Positions 52,773-62,263 of a DNA stretch of 64,000 nt are shown here, one piece after another. The DNA is from Rikenella microfusus (GTDB taxonomy: Bacteria; Bacteroidota; Bacteroidia; Bacteroidales; Tenuifilaceae). Where the stretch lies: positions 124,001-188,000 of the forward strand of contig DYKO01000005.1 in assembly GCA_020722565.1 (NCBI GenBank), in the 5' to 3' direction. Position 1 is the stretch's first letter. Each line of letters begins with the position of its first letter. A program made the position numbers and the translations under genes. Under the pieces are notes generated by a model that did not search any database, was not told the DNA's origin, and saw nothing but the letters and a program-made list of their open reading frames with translations.

Positions 52773-54881
52773 ATGAAACAAATTGTAAAACCAATCTATC
52801 TTGCTGCTATGGCAATAATTATTGGCGGTTCGGGTTGCACCGATACCGAAAAGCAAACAAAAGAACCCGTAAAGATTGACGTATCGTTAACCCAGGAAGA
52901 AAAGGATAAAGGCCTTCTGACCCCTGAGATTATGTGGAAATTTGGCAGGGTAGGCAATGCCGCCCTATCACCCAACGGGGAATTGCTAGCATACACCGTG
53001 ACCTACTACAATCTACGGGAAAACAAGGGGGTAACCAACCTGTACGTTGTGCCCACCAACGGCGGAGAACCGGTAAAACTCACCGATGAACTGGGTTCGG
53101 AATCGAACATTCAGTGGTGTGCCGACAGCAAAACCATCCGTTTCCTATCCACAAGAAGCGGTAAATCACAGATATGGGAGACTAAAACCGATGGCAGCAA
53201 CCTTAAACAGCTAACCAATTTCGATTTTGACATCAACAGTTTTACTTTCTCGCCTGATGGTAGCAAACTGGTTTATGCCAAAGATGTAAAAATGGTTGAT
53301 CAGGCCGAAGATATCCATCCCGATATGCCCAAAGCAAATGTCCGTATTATCGACGATTTGATGTACCGTCATTGGGATACCTGGGAGGATGGCAAGTACA
53401 GCCATCTATTTGTTGCCGATTTCACCGATAATGGGGTTGAGAATGACATCGATATTAACGATGGTGAAAAATGGGATACCCCTATGGCAACTGACTACGA
53501 TATCGAAGAGGTACAGTGGAGCCCCGATGGTAAAAAGATTGTTTATGCATCGAAAAAACTCTTCGGTAAGGAATATGCCATGAGCACCAATTCCAATATC
53601 TATCTGTATGACCTGGAATCAAAACAGACGGTAACCCTTACCGAAGAGAATAAAGGTTACGACCGCTATCCACGTTTTTCACCAAATGGCATGTATATCA
53701 GCTGGTGGAGCATGGAAACACCCCTCTACGAAGCTGACCAAAAGAGATTGTTTGTCCTGAATACATCAACCAACGAAAAAAAATTCCTAACCAAAGGATT
53801 TGACCAAAACGTGGAGCACTACGTTTGGGATAATGACAGCAGGAACATCTATTTTACAAGCGGAATAAAAGCAACTGAGCAAATTTACAGGATTGATGTT
53901 GAAACAACCGAGATCAAACAGCTAACAGTTGGAGTACACGATTACACATCATGCCAGTATGCTAATGGAGTTCTCACTGCCAGCCGAATGAGCATGAGCA
54001 TGGCAACCGAACTATTCCGAATTAATACGAAAAATGGGGAGGCAACCCAGCTAACCCATACCAACAAGCATATTTATGACAGTATCAAGATGGGTGAGGT
54101 GCGTGAACGTTGGGTTAAAACCACCGACGGCAAAATGATGCTGGTTTGGGTTATTCTTCCTCCCGATTTTGATTCTACCAAAAAATATCCTGCCCTACTA
54201 TACTGCCAGGGAGGACCACAAAGTACTGTTAGCCAATTCTGGAGCTACCGTTGGAATTTCCAAATTATGGCCGCCAATGGCTACGTGGTTGTTGCACCAA
54301 ACCGCCGTGGGTTACCCTCGTTTGGTCAGGAGTGGAACCGTCAAATTTCGGGCGACTATTGCGGACAGAACATGAATGACTACCTAAGCGCCATTGATGA
54401 TGTTAAGAAAGAACCGTGGGTTAATGGGGATAAACTGGGCTGTGTAGGCGCAAGCTACGGCGGTTACTCGGTATTCTATCTTGCCGGACACCACCAGAAA
54501 CGCTTTAAAGCGTTTATTGCCCATTGCGGTATGTTCAACCTTGAATCGTTTTATCCGCAAACCGAGGAGCTTTTCTTCCCCACTTTCGATCTTGGAGGGG
54601 CACCATGGGAAACCGAAAATAAGGTTGCTCAACGTAGCTACGCCAACTCTCCGCATAAGTTTGTAAAGAATTGGGATACCCCTATTATGATTATTGTTGG
54701 CGAGCACGATTACCGAATACCCTACACCCAAAGCCTTGAGGCGTTTGGTGCTGCTCAACTTTTAGGAATACCAAGCAAGTTGCTATTCTTCCCTAACGAA
54801 ACCCATTTTGTATCAAAACCACAGGATGCTGTTGTTTGGCAGCGCGAGTTTTTTGGATGGCTCGATAAGTGGTTAAAGTAA
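52773..54881 (+). CDS. Prolyl-oligopeptidase-family (S9) serine peptidase lipoprotein
   Basis: The ATG at 52773 (702 residues) gives a proper lipoprotein signal, MKQIVKPIYLAAMAIIIGGSGC; the longer frame from 52692 does not. Residues about 40-430 form a WD40-like beta propeller (LSPNGELLAYTVTYYN, FSPDGSKLVYAKDV, WSPDGKKIVYASKK). The C-terminal alpha/beta hydrolase has Ser561 in GASYGGYS, Asp646 in GEHDYRIPY and His678 in NETHFV. It releases di- or tripeptides from short peptides in the periplasm. A terminator follows. Confidence 0.94.
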   Translation: MKQIVKPIYLAAMAIIIGGSGCTDTEKQTKEPVKIDVSLTQEEKDKGLLTPEIMWKFGRVGNAALSPNGELLAYTVTYYNLRENKGVTNLYVVPTNGGEPVKLTDELGSESNIQWCADSKTIRFLSTRSGKSQIWETKTDGSNLKQLTNFDFDINSFTFSPDGSKLVYAKDVKMVDQAEDIHPDMPKANVRIIDDLMYRHWDTWEDGKYSHLFVADFTDNGVENDIDINDGEKWDTPMATDYDIEEVQWSPDGKKIVYASKKLFGKEYAMSTNSNIYLYDLESKQTVTLTEENKGYDRYPRFSPNGMYISWWSMETPLYEADQKRLFVLNTSTNEKKFLTKGFDQNVEHYVWDNDSRNIYFTSGIKATEQIYRIDVETTEIKQLTVGVHDYTSCQYANGVLTASRMSMSMATELFRINTKNGEATQLTHTNKHIYDSIKMGEVRERWVKTTDGKMMLVWVILPPDFDSTKKYPALLYCQGGPQSTVSQFWSYRWNFQIMAANGYVVVAPNRRGLPSFGQEWNRQISGDYCGQNMNDYLSAIDDVKKEPWVNGDKLGCVGASYGGYSVFYLAGHHQKRFKAFIAHCGMFNLESFYPQTEELFFPTFDLGGAPWETENKVAQRSYANSPHKFVKNWDTPIMIIVGEHDYRIPYTQSLEAFGAAQLLGIPSKLLFFPNETHFVSKPQDAVVWQREFFGWLDKWLK

Positions 54882-54903
54882 ATACTAAATCAAATCCAAA
54901 ATT

Positions 54904-54940
54904 AAACGGGAGTTCCTTAAGGGGTACCCCCGTTTTTTTT
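54904..54940 (+). terminator. Rho-independent terminator of the S9 peptidase gene
   Basis: AAACGGG pairs with CCCGTTT, with an inner CCTT/AAGG stem, followed by eight T. It starts 22 bases after the stop. Confidence 0.8.
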
Positions 54941-54966
54941 ATTTTTACATGATGTAAATATTTAAA

Positions 54967-56427
54967 ATGCATAGTAACAGGAAAGATTTTTTTGGGTTTG
55001 TAGTGGTTCTTACGGTATTCTTTATCGTATTTTGTTCCATATCGCCAGTAAACCACTACCTGTTTCGAACCTATGCCCTTGATTTAGGAATGTATAATCA
55101 GGCACTGTTCAATTTGGCACATCTTCAAAAACCTATCTTTACGTTAAACCCTGTTGGCCGGGAAATGCCCTTTTTGGCCACACATTTTTCTCCAATAATT
55201 TTTCTTTTTACGCCATTTTTCTACATTTTTGGTTCATACACCCTTCTTTTTGTTCAAATTATAGCCATATTAGCAGGGAGTATTGGTACCCATAAACTCT
55301 CACAACACTTGCTAAGCCACAAGAGCAATCTCCCACTTATTATTTCTATTCACTTTTTAAGCCTTTGGGGTGTTTATTCAGCTCTAACCTATGATTTTCA
55401 TGCCAATGTAATAGGTGCCATGATGGTGACATGGTTTGTATATTTTATTGAAAAGGACCGATTGGCCTATGCATGGCTAATCCTATTAATGGCACTGCTA
55501 ACCATGGAAACCATGTCTGTTTGGTTTTTCTTTATCTGTCTTGCCCTAATTATAAAGAAGAGAAAAAAAGATGCAGTAGTAAAGCTGCTGCCATTTCTGG
55601 TTGTTCCATTTTTGTTTGGAATACTAATTATCAATTTGGTTATGCCCTGGCTTCAGGGAGTAAATCAGAATCTACAACTTAACAGGTACCAGTATTTAGG
55701 CGATAACCCCTTGAGCATCATTATAAATCTTTCTGAAAACCCTAAGTTGATGCTTCAAGCCCTATTCACCAATACCATTGGCGATACAACTTACAACTAT
55801 ATAAAACTGGAATTTCATTTGATGGTTATGATTAGCGGTGGTTTGCTATTCCTGTTTTCTCCCTGGATAGTAGTAATGACCATACCCTTATACCTACAAA
55901 AAATGCTTCCCAACGATTACAACTTTTGGGGTATCAATAATCAGTACTCCATTGAATTTGTTCCCATGCTAAGTTTGGCATTTATTTACTTTTTAGTTAG
56001 GATTAGGGAAAAAAGCAGGCCTATACTGGCAGCAATAGCCGCTTTACTAACCATTGCGGCCACCCTTTACACCATGGAGCATAGGGTTTCAAAATGGTAC
56101 GACGGCATAAATACCCGGTTCTACCACGCCGACCATTACAAGAGCAACATGGATTTAGTCCATCTCAAACGGGCTTTAAAATTAACAACTAGTGCAAAAG
56201 CGGTTTCTGCAAGTTCACAAATTGCTCCCCTCCTGGCTGCAAATAAAATTTACCACTACCCCGTTGTAAAAGGTGCCGAATACATAGCCATTTTAAAAAA
56301 GGGTAGCCACTGGCCACTCCTTGATGAAGAATTTCAATTTAGCATCGATACCCTAAGGCAAAGCAAACGATATGGATTGATTTTTGAGAACCCCGATGTA
56401 CTGATTTTTAGGTTAATCCCAAAATAA
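54967..56427 (+). CDS. DUF2079-like multi-span membrane protein
   Basis: A 486-residue protein with about ten membrane helices. The family pattern is seen in RTYALDLGMYNQALFNLAHL followed by EMPFLATHFSPIIFLFTPFF near residues 34-90, and FHANVIGAMMVTWFVYF near 143-160. This group belongs with GT-C-like polytopic proteins; no enzyme activity is established for it that I can name. A short soluble end contains a Rossmann-like VSASSQIAPLLAANKIYHYP segment. It is transcribed alone, after the S9 gene terminator. Confidence 0.82.
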   Translation: MHSNRKDFFGFVVVLTVFFIVFCSISPVNHYLFRTYALDLGMYNQALFNLAHLQKPIFTLNPVGREMPFLATHFSPIIFLFTPFFYIFGSYTLLFVQIIAILAGSIGTHKLSQHLLSHKSNLPLIISIHFLSLWGVYSALTYDFHANVIGAMMVTWFVYFIEKDRLAYAWLILLMALLTMETMSVWFFFICLALIIKKRKKDAVVKLLPFLVVPFLFGILIINLVMPWLQGVNQNLQLNRYQYLGDNPLSIIINLSENPKLMLQALFTNTIGDTTYNYIKLEFHLMVMISGGLLFLFSPWIVVMTIPLYLQKMLPNDYNFWGINNQYSIEFVPMLSLAFIYFLVRIREKSRPILAAIAALLTIAATLYTMEHRVSKWYDGINTRFYHADHYKSNMDLVHLKRALKLTTSAKAVSASSQIAPLLAANKIYHYPVVKGAEYIAILKKGSHWPLLDEEFQFSIDTLRQSKRYGLIFENPDVLIFRLIPK

Positions 56428-56657
56428 GCAACAGAAGATTATAAAAAGAACTTGCTATTGCTTATATGAGGGTAATTCCCATTTACATATTGTTCGAAGT
56501 TTTTTATATAGTTCTGAATAGCAAAAACTTAATAAAATGCGCAATATTTAATGCTGATTTTGGGGTAAAGTAACATTACGGATGGAAAAAGCTTCCGGGA
56601 GAAAATTTTAAAAATCTTTGATTACTATTTTAGCTGCTGTTGAACAATTCAGCTAAA

Positions 56658-57653
56658 CTATTCACCACTTCCAATAGCTATTCTTTCCCCTACCTTAATT
56701 TCCTTATAGGTAGAAGGGAAGGCATTACGAAATGCTGTAATACTGGAATCACAGCTATCGTGTGCCGAGAGCCCCACAACCCCAGGGTTACGTTTTTTCA
56801 GAAAATCAATGTTTGCTTGAACAACATTCATTGTAATTGGTCGCCACGGGAGCCTGCATATTCCCACATATTTCTGTATCTTAATGCCCATTATCCTAAT
56901 TCTTGAATCTGTAACAGGATAATGAAGACCTCCAATAATACCGTAAATAGGTTCTTCAAACAAAGTCTCAGCACGCTCTACAATTTTGGGTAAAGTTTGA
57001 TGACCACAACCCACAATAAGAACAATACCCTTTCCCTCAACATTAACGGCCAATGCCTGTTCAGCTATCCAGCCTAAAAAGAAATCGTGGTTTGGTATGG
57101 TACCAATGGTTGCAACCCCATTTGCAATAACAGTGGGATTTTCTGTGCATATGGGATTAAGACCTGGATAGGAGATAGGTATAGGTGTATAGATTGACTT
57201 TTTTTTCAAGTCGATTTGGTGATTAGTTAAGGAAAATGACTTTTTCCTCTGCCATTTCATTCCCCCAACATGGTCAAGATGATTGTGCGAAATTACAATA
57301 ATATCAAAATCATCTATAGCAATTCCCAATTGTTTCATATTATGTAGCAAAGGCGAAGGGTTGCTCTGCTTAGCATTGAACCCAACATCAAATAAAATTG
57401 AATTCTTATCGGTTTTAATCAGGTAGGAAATACCTGCTTCTCCTTTCAAATATTTGGTATTCGAATACCAATCAATAAGGGGAAGTATCTCGAGAGATTT
57501 TGTTGCTCCAAAGCCCCCAATCTTCTGAATAGATGCCCGTTGCCACTGCAGCTCTGCCTTTCGTTTCCCAATCATGAAACGAACCATCAAATACAACATC
57601 AATATAACAAGAATAAGTAATATGGCTAAAATTGAAATTATCACTTGAAACAT
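56658..57653 (-). CDS. Membrane-anchored MBL-fold metallohydrolase
   Basis: A 331-residue protein with an N-terminal membrane helix (about 5-28) and a metallo-beta-lactamase domain. The metal motif is SHNHLDHVGG near 122-131, then GCGHQTLPKIVE and GGLHYPVTD carry further histidines, with AHDSCDSS at the end. The arrangement recalls the MBL group that includes dihydropterin/RFAP-synthase-like proteins. The true substrate is unknown. An AAGGAGG Shine-Dalgarno lies 4 bases before the ATG, which is out of character for Bacteroidota and hints at acquisition from elsewhere. Confidence 0.85.
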   Translation of the reverse strand: MFQVIISILAILLILVILMLYLMVRFMIGKRKAELQWQRASIQKIGGFGATKSLEILPLIDWYSNTKYLKGEAGISYLIKTDKNSILFDVGFNAKQSNPSPLLHNMKQLGIAIDDFDIIVISHNHLDHVGGMKWQRKKSFSLTNHQIDLKKKSIYTPIPISYPGLNPICTENPTVIANGVATIGTIPNHDFFLGWIAEQALAVNVEGKGIVLIVGCGHQTLPKIVERAETLFEEPIYGIIGGLHYPVTDSRIRIMGIKIQKYVGICRLPWRPITMNVVQANIDFLKKRNPGVVGLSAHDSCDSSITAFRNAFPSTYKEIKVGERIAIGSGE

Positions 57654-57657
57654 TTTT

Positions 57658-57664
57658 CCTCCTT
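57658..57664 (-). promoter_or_regulatory. Strong Shine-Dalgarno (AAGGAGG) of the MBL gene
   Basis: On the minus strand AAGGAGG lies 4 bases before the ATG at 57653. No comparably strong site was noticed before the other starts examined here. Confidence 0.8.
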
Positions 57665-57835
57665 CATTTGTATTAAAACCTTATTCATTGGGCCACCGTT
57701 TTGCTCAACGGTTATATGTGAAGCATTGATAATAGTGAACCGTTCCCCTTTCAACCTAAATCCATGTTTAAAAAAATAAAATGCTTATATTACCATTGAA
57801 ACACTTACTGCATATAGCATTTTCAGCGTTGCTAT

Positions 57836-58843
57836 TTACTCCCTATAAAATAGTCTTCCCGTTATCAATAAACCAGCAAAAACAAATATAGCAAAAACAA
57901 AGCTACTCAGGGCAAATTGCATACCCCCCGAAAGTATATGTCCGCTGGTGCAACCGCCCGCCATTCTTGCTCCTAATATAATCAAAAATCCGCCAATAAA
58001 TGCCCAAATAATTCGATTTACCTTTGAGATTCCCTTATGGTTTTTCCAATTTTCATTAATTAAAATTAATTTGAAATCTTTACGAACAAGCGAAAATAAA
58101 AAACCAGAAGCTAATGCACCCGCTAAAAAAATCAATTCCCAGTGTCCGGGATTTTGAATTTTTTCGAAGTAATTGTTATGGGTAATTTCCAATATCGAAT
58201 CGATGGCATAAAGATATGTGGTTGATGCTCCAATAGGGCGGTCTAAAACGGATTGCAATACAATAACAGCATTTAAAACTGCCAATGCAACACCTGAAAA
58301 AATCCATCTGTTGTTTTTATACTTTTCTTTTTTGTTTATCCAAAACGACAGCGCAATTAATAATCCGGTAACCATAAAAGTAACAATATTAAACAGCAGA
58401 ACATTCTGGGTAAGTACTGTTTTTAAGGTAATATTACCCAAATCAGGTCCTAAAATATGTGTAATATAAGGCATTAAAATAGTGTAAATAAACCCACCAA
58501 ATAATCCCCCTGCAATTCCAATCCACGCATCTATTGAGCCTTGTCCTGCCGATACAGGGAGCGTTCCAGGGCAATAGCCCAAAATGGCCATACCTGAGCC
58601 AAAAATAAGTCCACCCAGTACGATCCCTCCTAAAATAAAGGGTTTTGTGTGATAGTTTGCCAATCCTAAAGCAACTTCAATATTAATAAGGATAGCCCCC
58701 ACACCAATTGCAATCAAAATTGCTTTAGCAACAGCAAAATCTTTTCGTAACGCCAAACCGCTAATGGTGTTGAATCTATTAAGGTTTGCATATTGCAAAA
58801 TTGCACCGAACAAAAGTCCAAAAATAAAGATTAAGGTAGTCAT
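57836..58843 (-). CDS. YeeE/YedE-family sulfur-compound transporter
   Basis: A 335-residue protein with about nine membrane helices and the two family motifs: GYCPGT (Cys91) and AGGCTSGHILSGG (Cys298). In TsuA/YeeE these cysteines relay thiosulfate-derived sulfur across the membrane. Here both halves are fused in one chain. It probably imports thiosulfate or a related sulfane compound. No TusA or rhodanese gene is adjacent. A perfect palindrome lies 15 bases upstream of the start. Confidence 0.9.
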   Translation of the reverse strand: MTTLIFIFGLLFGAILQYANLNRFNTISGLALRKDFAVAKAILIAIGVGAILINIEVALGLANYHTKPFILGGIVLGGLIFGSGMAILGYCPGTLPVSAGQGSIDAWIGIAGGLFGGFIYTILMPYITHILGPDLGNITLKTVLTQNVLLFNIVTFMVTGLLIALSFWINKKEKYKNNRWIFSGVALAVLNAVIVLQSVLDRPIGASTTYLYAIDSILEITHNNYFEKIQNPGHWELIFLAGALASGFLFSLVRKDFKLILINENWKNHKGISKVNRIIWAFIGGFLIILGARMAGGCTSGHILSGGMQFALSSFVFAIFVFAGLLITGRLFYRE

Positions 58844-58857
58844 ATTCTTTAGTTTTA

Positions 58858-58874
58858 ATTTTAACTGTTAAAAT
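58858..58874. promoter_or_regulatory. 17-base perfect palindrome upstream of the YeeE/YedE gene
   Basis: ATTTTAAC-T-GTTAAAAT is perfectly symmetrical and lies 15-31 bases before the start codon on the minus strand. It is a candidate operator for a dimeric regulator; the regulator is unknown. Confidence 0.45.
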
Positions 58875-59034
58875 GGCCTTGCAATGAACACTAACAAATT
58901 GGTGGTATAAATTGTTGCCATTTCCCATTCACAAAACAATTTTCCGGCAAAGCACTTGTTACTGAGCGCAAATGTTAACCCTAGAACCACCAAATTTTTT
59001 GAACCTTTGATAGTGGCACACGCTTATTTTGGTT

Positions 59035-60255
59035 TCAATGAAGCAACTTATCATGTTGACAGCTATTGCTTGTTTTTTTGTACGTCATTAAACCTATCAT
59101 TAATAAAAAAGCAGTAAGAAGGATTACCTGTGTAATAAGTGATATATTTACAAGTGAAATAGTTTTTCTGGGTTCAATAGATATGAAAAGTAAAATTGTA
59201 ATTAGTCCTCTTGGTGCAATAAACAATAGTGGTTGTAACGGGAGATTGGAAAGTTTGAGCTGAATTGTACGAAAAAAAAGAATGAAAAACACAACTGTTA
59301 AAGACCAAAAAAAAGAGTCAGCATTTAAAATTTCATTTGTCTCTATTAAGTAACCAAACAGAAGAAAGAATAATGATCTACCCAAAAATGTAAATTCAGA
59401 TGTCAACTCCTTTAATTTTATTACCTCTTTGTTTAACTCGTCAGGGTTTAATTTGTGAAGCCAGCTAAATCGTTTCAACTTATCAAGATTACCTATAGAT
59501 AATCCAAAAAACAAAATAAAAATCAGTCCCGGAAGATGATAAATTTCTGACAGTGTGTAAATTGATACCACAAGTAAAATTATTGGGATAAATTTTATAT
59601 GATGTTTAATTTTGTTTAACAAAAATGAAAGTCCAATTGTTGCGACAATAGAAACAACAATGATAATAAGAAGCTGCAAGGCAAAGTGTCCAAATGAAAA
59701 TTGGTTAATTGTATCGTTAAGAAATAGAAAATTGAAAATGAAAACCCCTAAAATGTCGGACAATGTGCTTTCGTAAATCACAAAATCTTTGTTGGTAGAT
59801 GAAAGATTTCTAACACTTGAAATTGCAATGGCACTGCTGATTACACAAAATGGAATTGCATTTAGCAAATTATCCTTAAAGTTTATATTTCCGTGCCTTT
59901 GAAATATAAATGCTAGAAGAAATGCAAGAGCAAGCATTGATATTAAAGCACCCAAAAACGATTTTCTGATTAGATGGAGCTTGTATTTATTGAGTTCAAG
60001 TTCTAATGAGCCTTCGAGAACAATAAGAATTAATCCGATTGTACCTAAGATTGGAAGAACGGGTGAAAAGTCAGGAAGCTGAATGTCAAACCATATGACC
60101 ATTTCTTTGATTGACCAACCTAAAAGTAGTAAAAGAACCACCGATGGAACTTTTGTTCTGGACGACGTCAGATCAAACACATACGCAATGAGCAATAAAA
60201 GGCTTAATATTGTGATAATAATTACAGTCATTACTGTAAATGTAATTTTGTTCAT
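59035..60255 (-). CDS. Cation/proton antiporter (CPA family)
   Basis: A 406-residue polytopic protein from the ATG at 60255 (MNKITFTVMT); seven more codons are open upstream but unnecessary. About twelve hydrophobic helices are present. Family marks are ILIVLEGSLELELNKYKLH, SSAIAISSVRNLSS and the ion-site helix YESTLSDILGVFIFNFLF, where the usual Asn-Asp pair reads Ser166-Asp167. LIFILFFGLSIGNLDKL and PRGLITILLFI follow. It should exchange Na+ or K+ for protons. There is no C-terminal RCK/TrkA domain. It is transcribed alone in an AT-rich area. Confidence 0.85.
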   Translation of the reverse strand: MNKITFTVMTVIIITILSLLLLIAYVFDLTSSRTKVPSVVLLLLLGWSIKEMVIWFDIQLPDFSPVLPILGTIGLILIVLEGSLELELNKYKLHLIRKSFLGALISMLALAFLLAFIFQRHGNINFKDNLLNAIPFCVISSAIAISSVRNLSSTNKDFVIYESTLSDILGVFIFNFLFLNDTINQFSFGHFALQLLIIIVVSIVATIGLSFLLNKIKHHIKFIPIILLVVSIYTLSEIYHLPGLIFILFFGLSIGNLDKLKRFSWLHKLNPDELNKEVIKLKELTSEFTFLGRSLFFLLFGYLIETNEILNADSFFWSLTVVFFILFFRTIQLKLSNLPLQPLLFIAPRGLITILLFISIEPRKTISLVNISLITQVILLTAFLLMIGLMTYKKTSNSCQHDKLLH

Positions 60256-60276
60256 TGTTGTCTGGTAAAAATACAA

Positions 60277-61025
60277 AAAGGGAACATCTTGTAAAATATC
60301 AACTGCTTAAAATCATTTTAAAATGATAATTGAAAAGTAAGCCCCCGCGAAGCAAGCAATACTTTACTACTTGTTCTTTCATTTTGCCAATTTATATCCC
60401 GATTTTCTATAAATCGCTACTATGGATGCAACTAAACAAATGATTTTTGCAAAAAACAACCAGATTCAAGAACACCCTCGCTCTCTTTAGGCTCTACGGT
60501 ATAACCGTCATATTGGCAGAACGACGATAAAACACTATAAATCTGTATTTTGATTGCGTTATCGTTGTCGACTCAAAAAAATTATAGAGTTTTTATTTGG
60601 TGTAAGTATTATATTGTTTTTATATCTTTTTTGTTTGTACCTCAACGATATTGTTGTTTCTTTAAACAATTTCATAGTAAAAAAACAATAATAGTATTAG
60701 ATAATCTATATAGTCATTTTAAAAAATAATTTCATCCGTACAAAAATTTTAATATTATTAAATACCAACAAGTTATGTTTTTAACTTAAACACACTTATG
60801 TATAACATAGATATATTTGTGGGTTGGTGGCATTGCATGGTTGCATTCAGGACTTAGATTGCAACACTAATCTTCTAGATTGATATTTTTATCTTTTTTG
60901 AAAATATGAATTGGGACAATCTATCAATTTTTGGATGATAACCATTTTATTTGCAAAAAATGAATTTTAGATCATTTTCATTTTTATTCATGTTGGTGTA
61001 ATAGATTGTAGATTTGTTTTCAAAG
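60277..61025. other. 749-base AT-rich gap without a recognisable gene
   Basis: Between the antiporter start and the miaA stop I find no frame with family features on either strand. The only features are the palindrome at 60312 and repeated poly-A/poly-T tracts. A short less AT-rich patch (60470-60560) has no clear RNA fold. It may be a decayed gene or the scar of an insertion. Confidence 0.6.
60312..60327. promoter_or_regulatory. 16-base perfect palindrome upstream of the antiporter gene
   Basis: ATCATTTTAAAATGAT is self-complementary and lies 57 bases before the antiporter ATG. It could be an operator, but the AT-rich context makes chance possible. Confidence 0.3.
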
Positions 61026-61949
61026 TTAAACGGTTAATCGGCATAAAATTAAATCCAACTTTTCGCTTAAAGGCATTTCGCCGGGGATCCAGTTTATGGT
61101 AAATCCCTTACGTTCCATGCCCCTGAACCAGGTCATCTGGCGTTTGGCAAACTGGCGGATGGCAATAAATAACTTTTCAAACATCTGGTCGTAAGAATAT
61201 TTGCCCATGAGGTATTCGGTAATGTACTTGTATTCAAGCCCGTAGTATAGCAGGTCTTCGACCTTTAAGCCCGAACCTAACAACGTTTTCACCTCGTCAA
61301 TCATTCCCGATTCGAGACGTTGGGAAAGACGTTGGCGAATGCGCTGCATCTCTGCAGCGCGTTGGTACTTAACACCAAAAACAATGCTGTTTATCTGCGG
61401 AAATGTTTGGGGATCGACAGTTCGGCTTCTGTAAAACTCCTCAATCTCTATTGCCCTGATGGCTCTCTTTCGGGTATCCAAATCGGTAGTATTGTGCAGT
61501 TTTTTGTATGATGCAAGAACAGTAGCCAGTTCTTCATCTGTCTTAGCTTCCAGTTCTCGTCGGAGTTCTGGATTTTCCGGAACTGGCAATAACTTGTATC
61601 CCCGCAGCACCGCATCAATGTAAAGGCCGCTACCTCCGCACAAAATGGGTAGGCGTTTTCGGGGTCTTATATCCTTATAAACATCAATGAAGCGTTGCTG
61701 GTACTCAAAAACGTTGAACTTATAGCCAGCATCAACAATATCAACCAAATGGTAGGGAATTGGGTTGCCATCAACAACGTAATCGTCCAGATCTTTTCCG
61801 GTTCCAATGGTCATGCCACGGTAAACCTGACGGGAATCGGCACTAATAATCTCTCCATTTATGCGTGCAGCCAAATGGGCTGCAAGCTGTGTTTTACCGC
61901 TTGCTGTTGGCCCTAATATCGCAATCAGATCATATGAAATGGAATGCAT
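61026..61949 (-). CDS. miaA: tRNA dimethylallyltransferase
   Basis: MiaA transfers the dimethylallyl group to A37 of tRNAs reading UNN codons. From the ATG at 61949 the protein is 307 residues; a TTG two codons upstream is in frame. It has the P-loop AILGPTASGKTQLA, EIISADSRQVYRGMTIGTGK (DSRQ signature) and YHLVDIVDAGYKFNVFEYQ. ILCGGSGLYIDAVLRG, DLDTRKRAIRAIEI and the C-terminal QFAKRQMTWFRG complete the set. Its start faces the divergent small membrane protein gene across 59 bases. Confidence 0.96.
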   Translation of the reverse strand: MHSISYDLIAILGPTASGKTQLAAHLAARINGEIISADSRQVYRGMTIGTGKDLDDYVVDGNPIPYHLVDIVDAGYKFNVFEYQQRFIDVYKDIRPRKRLPILCGGSGLYIDAVLRGYKLLPVPENPELRRELEAKTDEELATVLASYKKLHNTTDLDTRKRAIRAIEIEEFYRSRTVDPQTFPQINSIVFGVKYQRAAEMQRIRQRLSQRLESGMIDEVKTLLGSGLKVEDLLYYGLEYKYITEYLMGKYSYDQMFEKLFIAIRQFAKRQMTWFRGMERKGFTINWIPGEMPLSEKLDLILCRLTV

Positions 61950-61980
61950 TGGCAAATAGTAATTGACCAGTAAAATTAGC

Positions 61981-61988
61981 TAAATTTG
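61981..61988 (+). promoter_or_regulatory. -7 box for the small membrane protein / smpB operon
   Basis: TAAATTTG followed by CAA is an exact TAnnTTTG match, 20 bases before the ATG at 62009. A TTG lies 15 bases upstream of it. Confidence 0.55.
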
Positions 61989-62008
61989 CAAACCTAAACC
62001 CAAACAAA

Positions 62009-62263
62009 ATGGTAAAGCTACGGCGTCAGGTTCACCATAACAGATTAAATCAGATTAACCGTCTGATATGGTATGGTTTGCTGCTGCTTACCGTTGAGGC
62101 TGTTACCCTATTAATTTCAACAAACTTCTTCAGGGAGCCAATGCTCACATCTGGCAACCTAATGCCATTTCTGCTCTTAATTGTTCTTGCGGTAATTTAC
62201 CTTGCAAGTTGGATTAGGTTTATAGCCGGAATTAAAAAGCAAAACAATGAAAACCAACAATAG
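62009..62263 (+). CDS. Small two-span membrane protein of unknown function
   Basis: An 84-residue protein with a basic N-terminus ([18 protein letters not shown]), two hydrophobic helices ([19 protein letters not shown] and [19 protein letters not shown]) and a polar tail. No family was recognised. Its 3' end overlaps the smpB start by 17 bases, so translation of the two is probably coupled and the gene is likely real. Confidence 0.75.
   Translation: MVKLRRQVHHNRLNQINRLIWYGLLLLTVEAVTLLISTNFFREPMLTSGNLMPFLLLIVLAVIYLASWIRFIAGIKKQNNENQQ

Noticed and set aside
60470-60560. Possible RNA element with ACGATAA/TTATCGT inverted repeat
   Set aside because: The repeat is short and imperfect, with no promoter or terminator around it.
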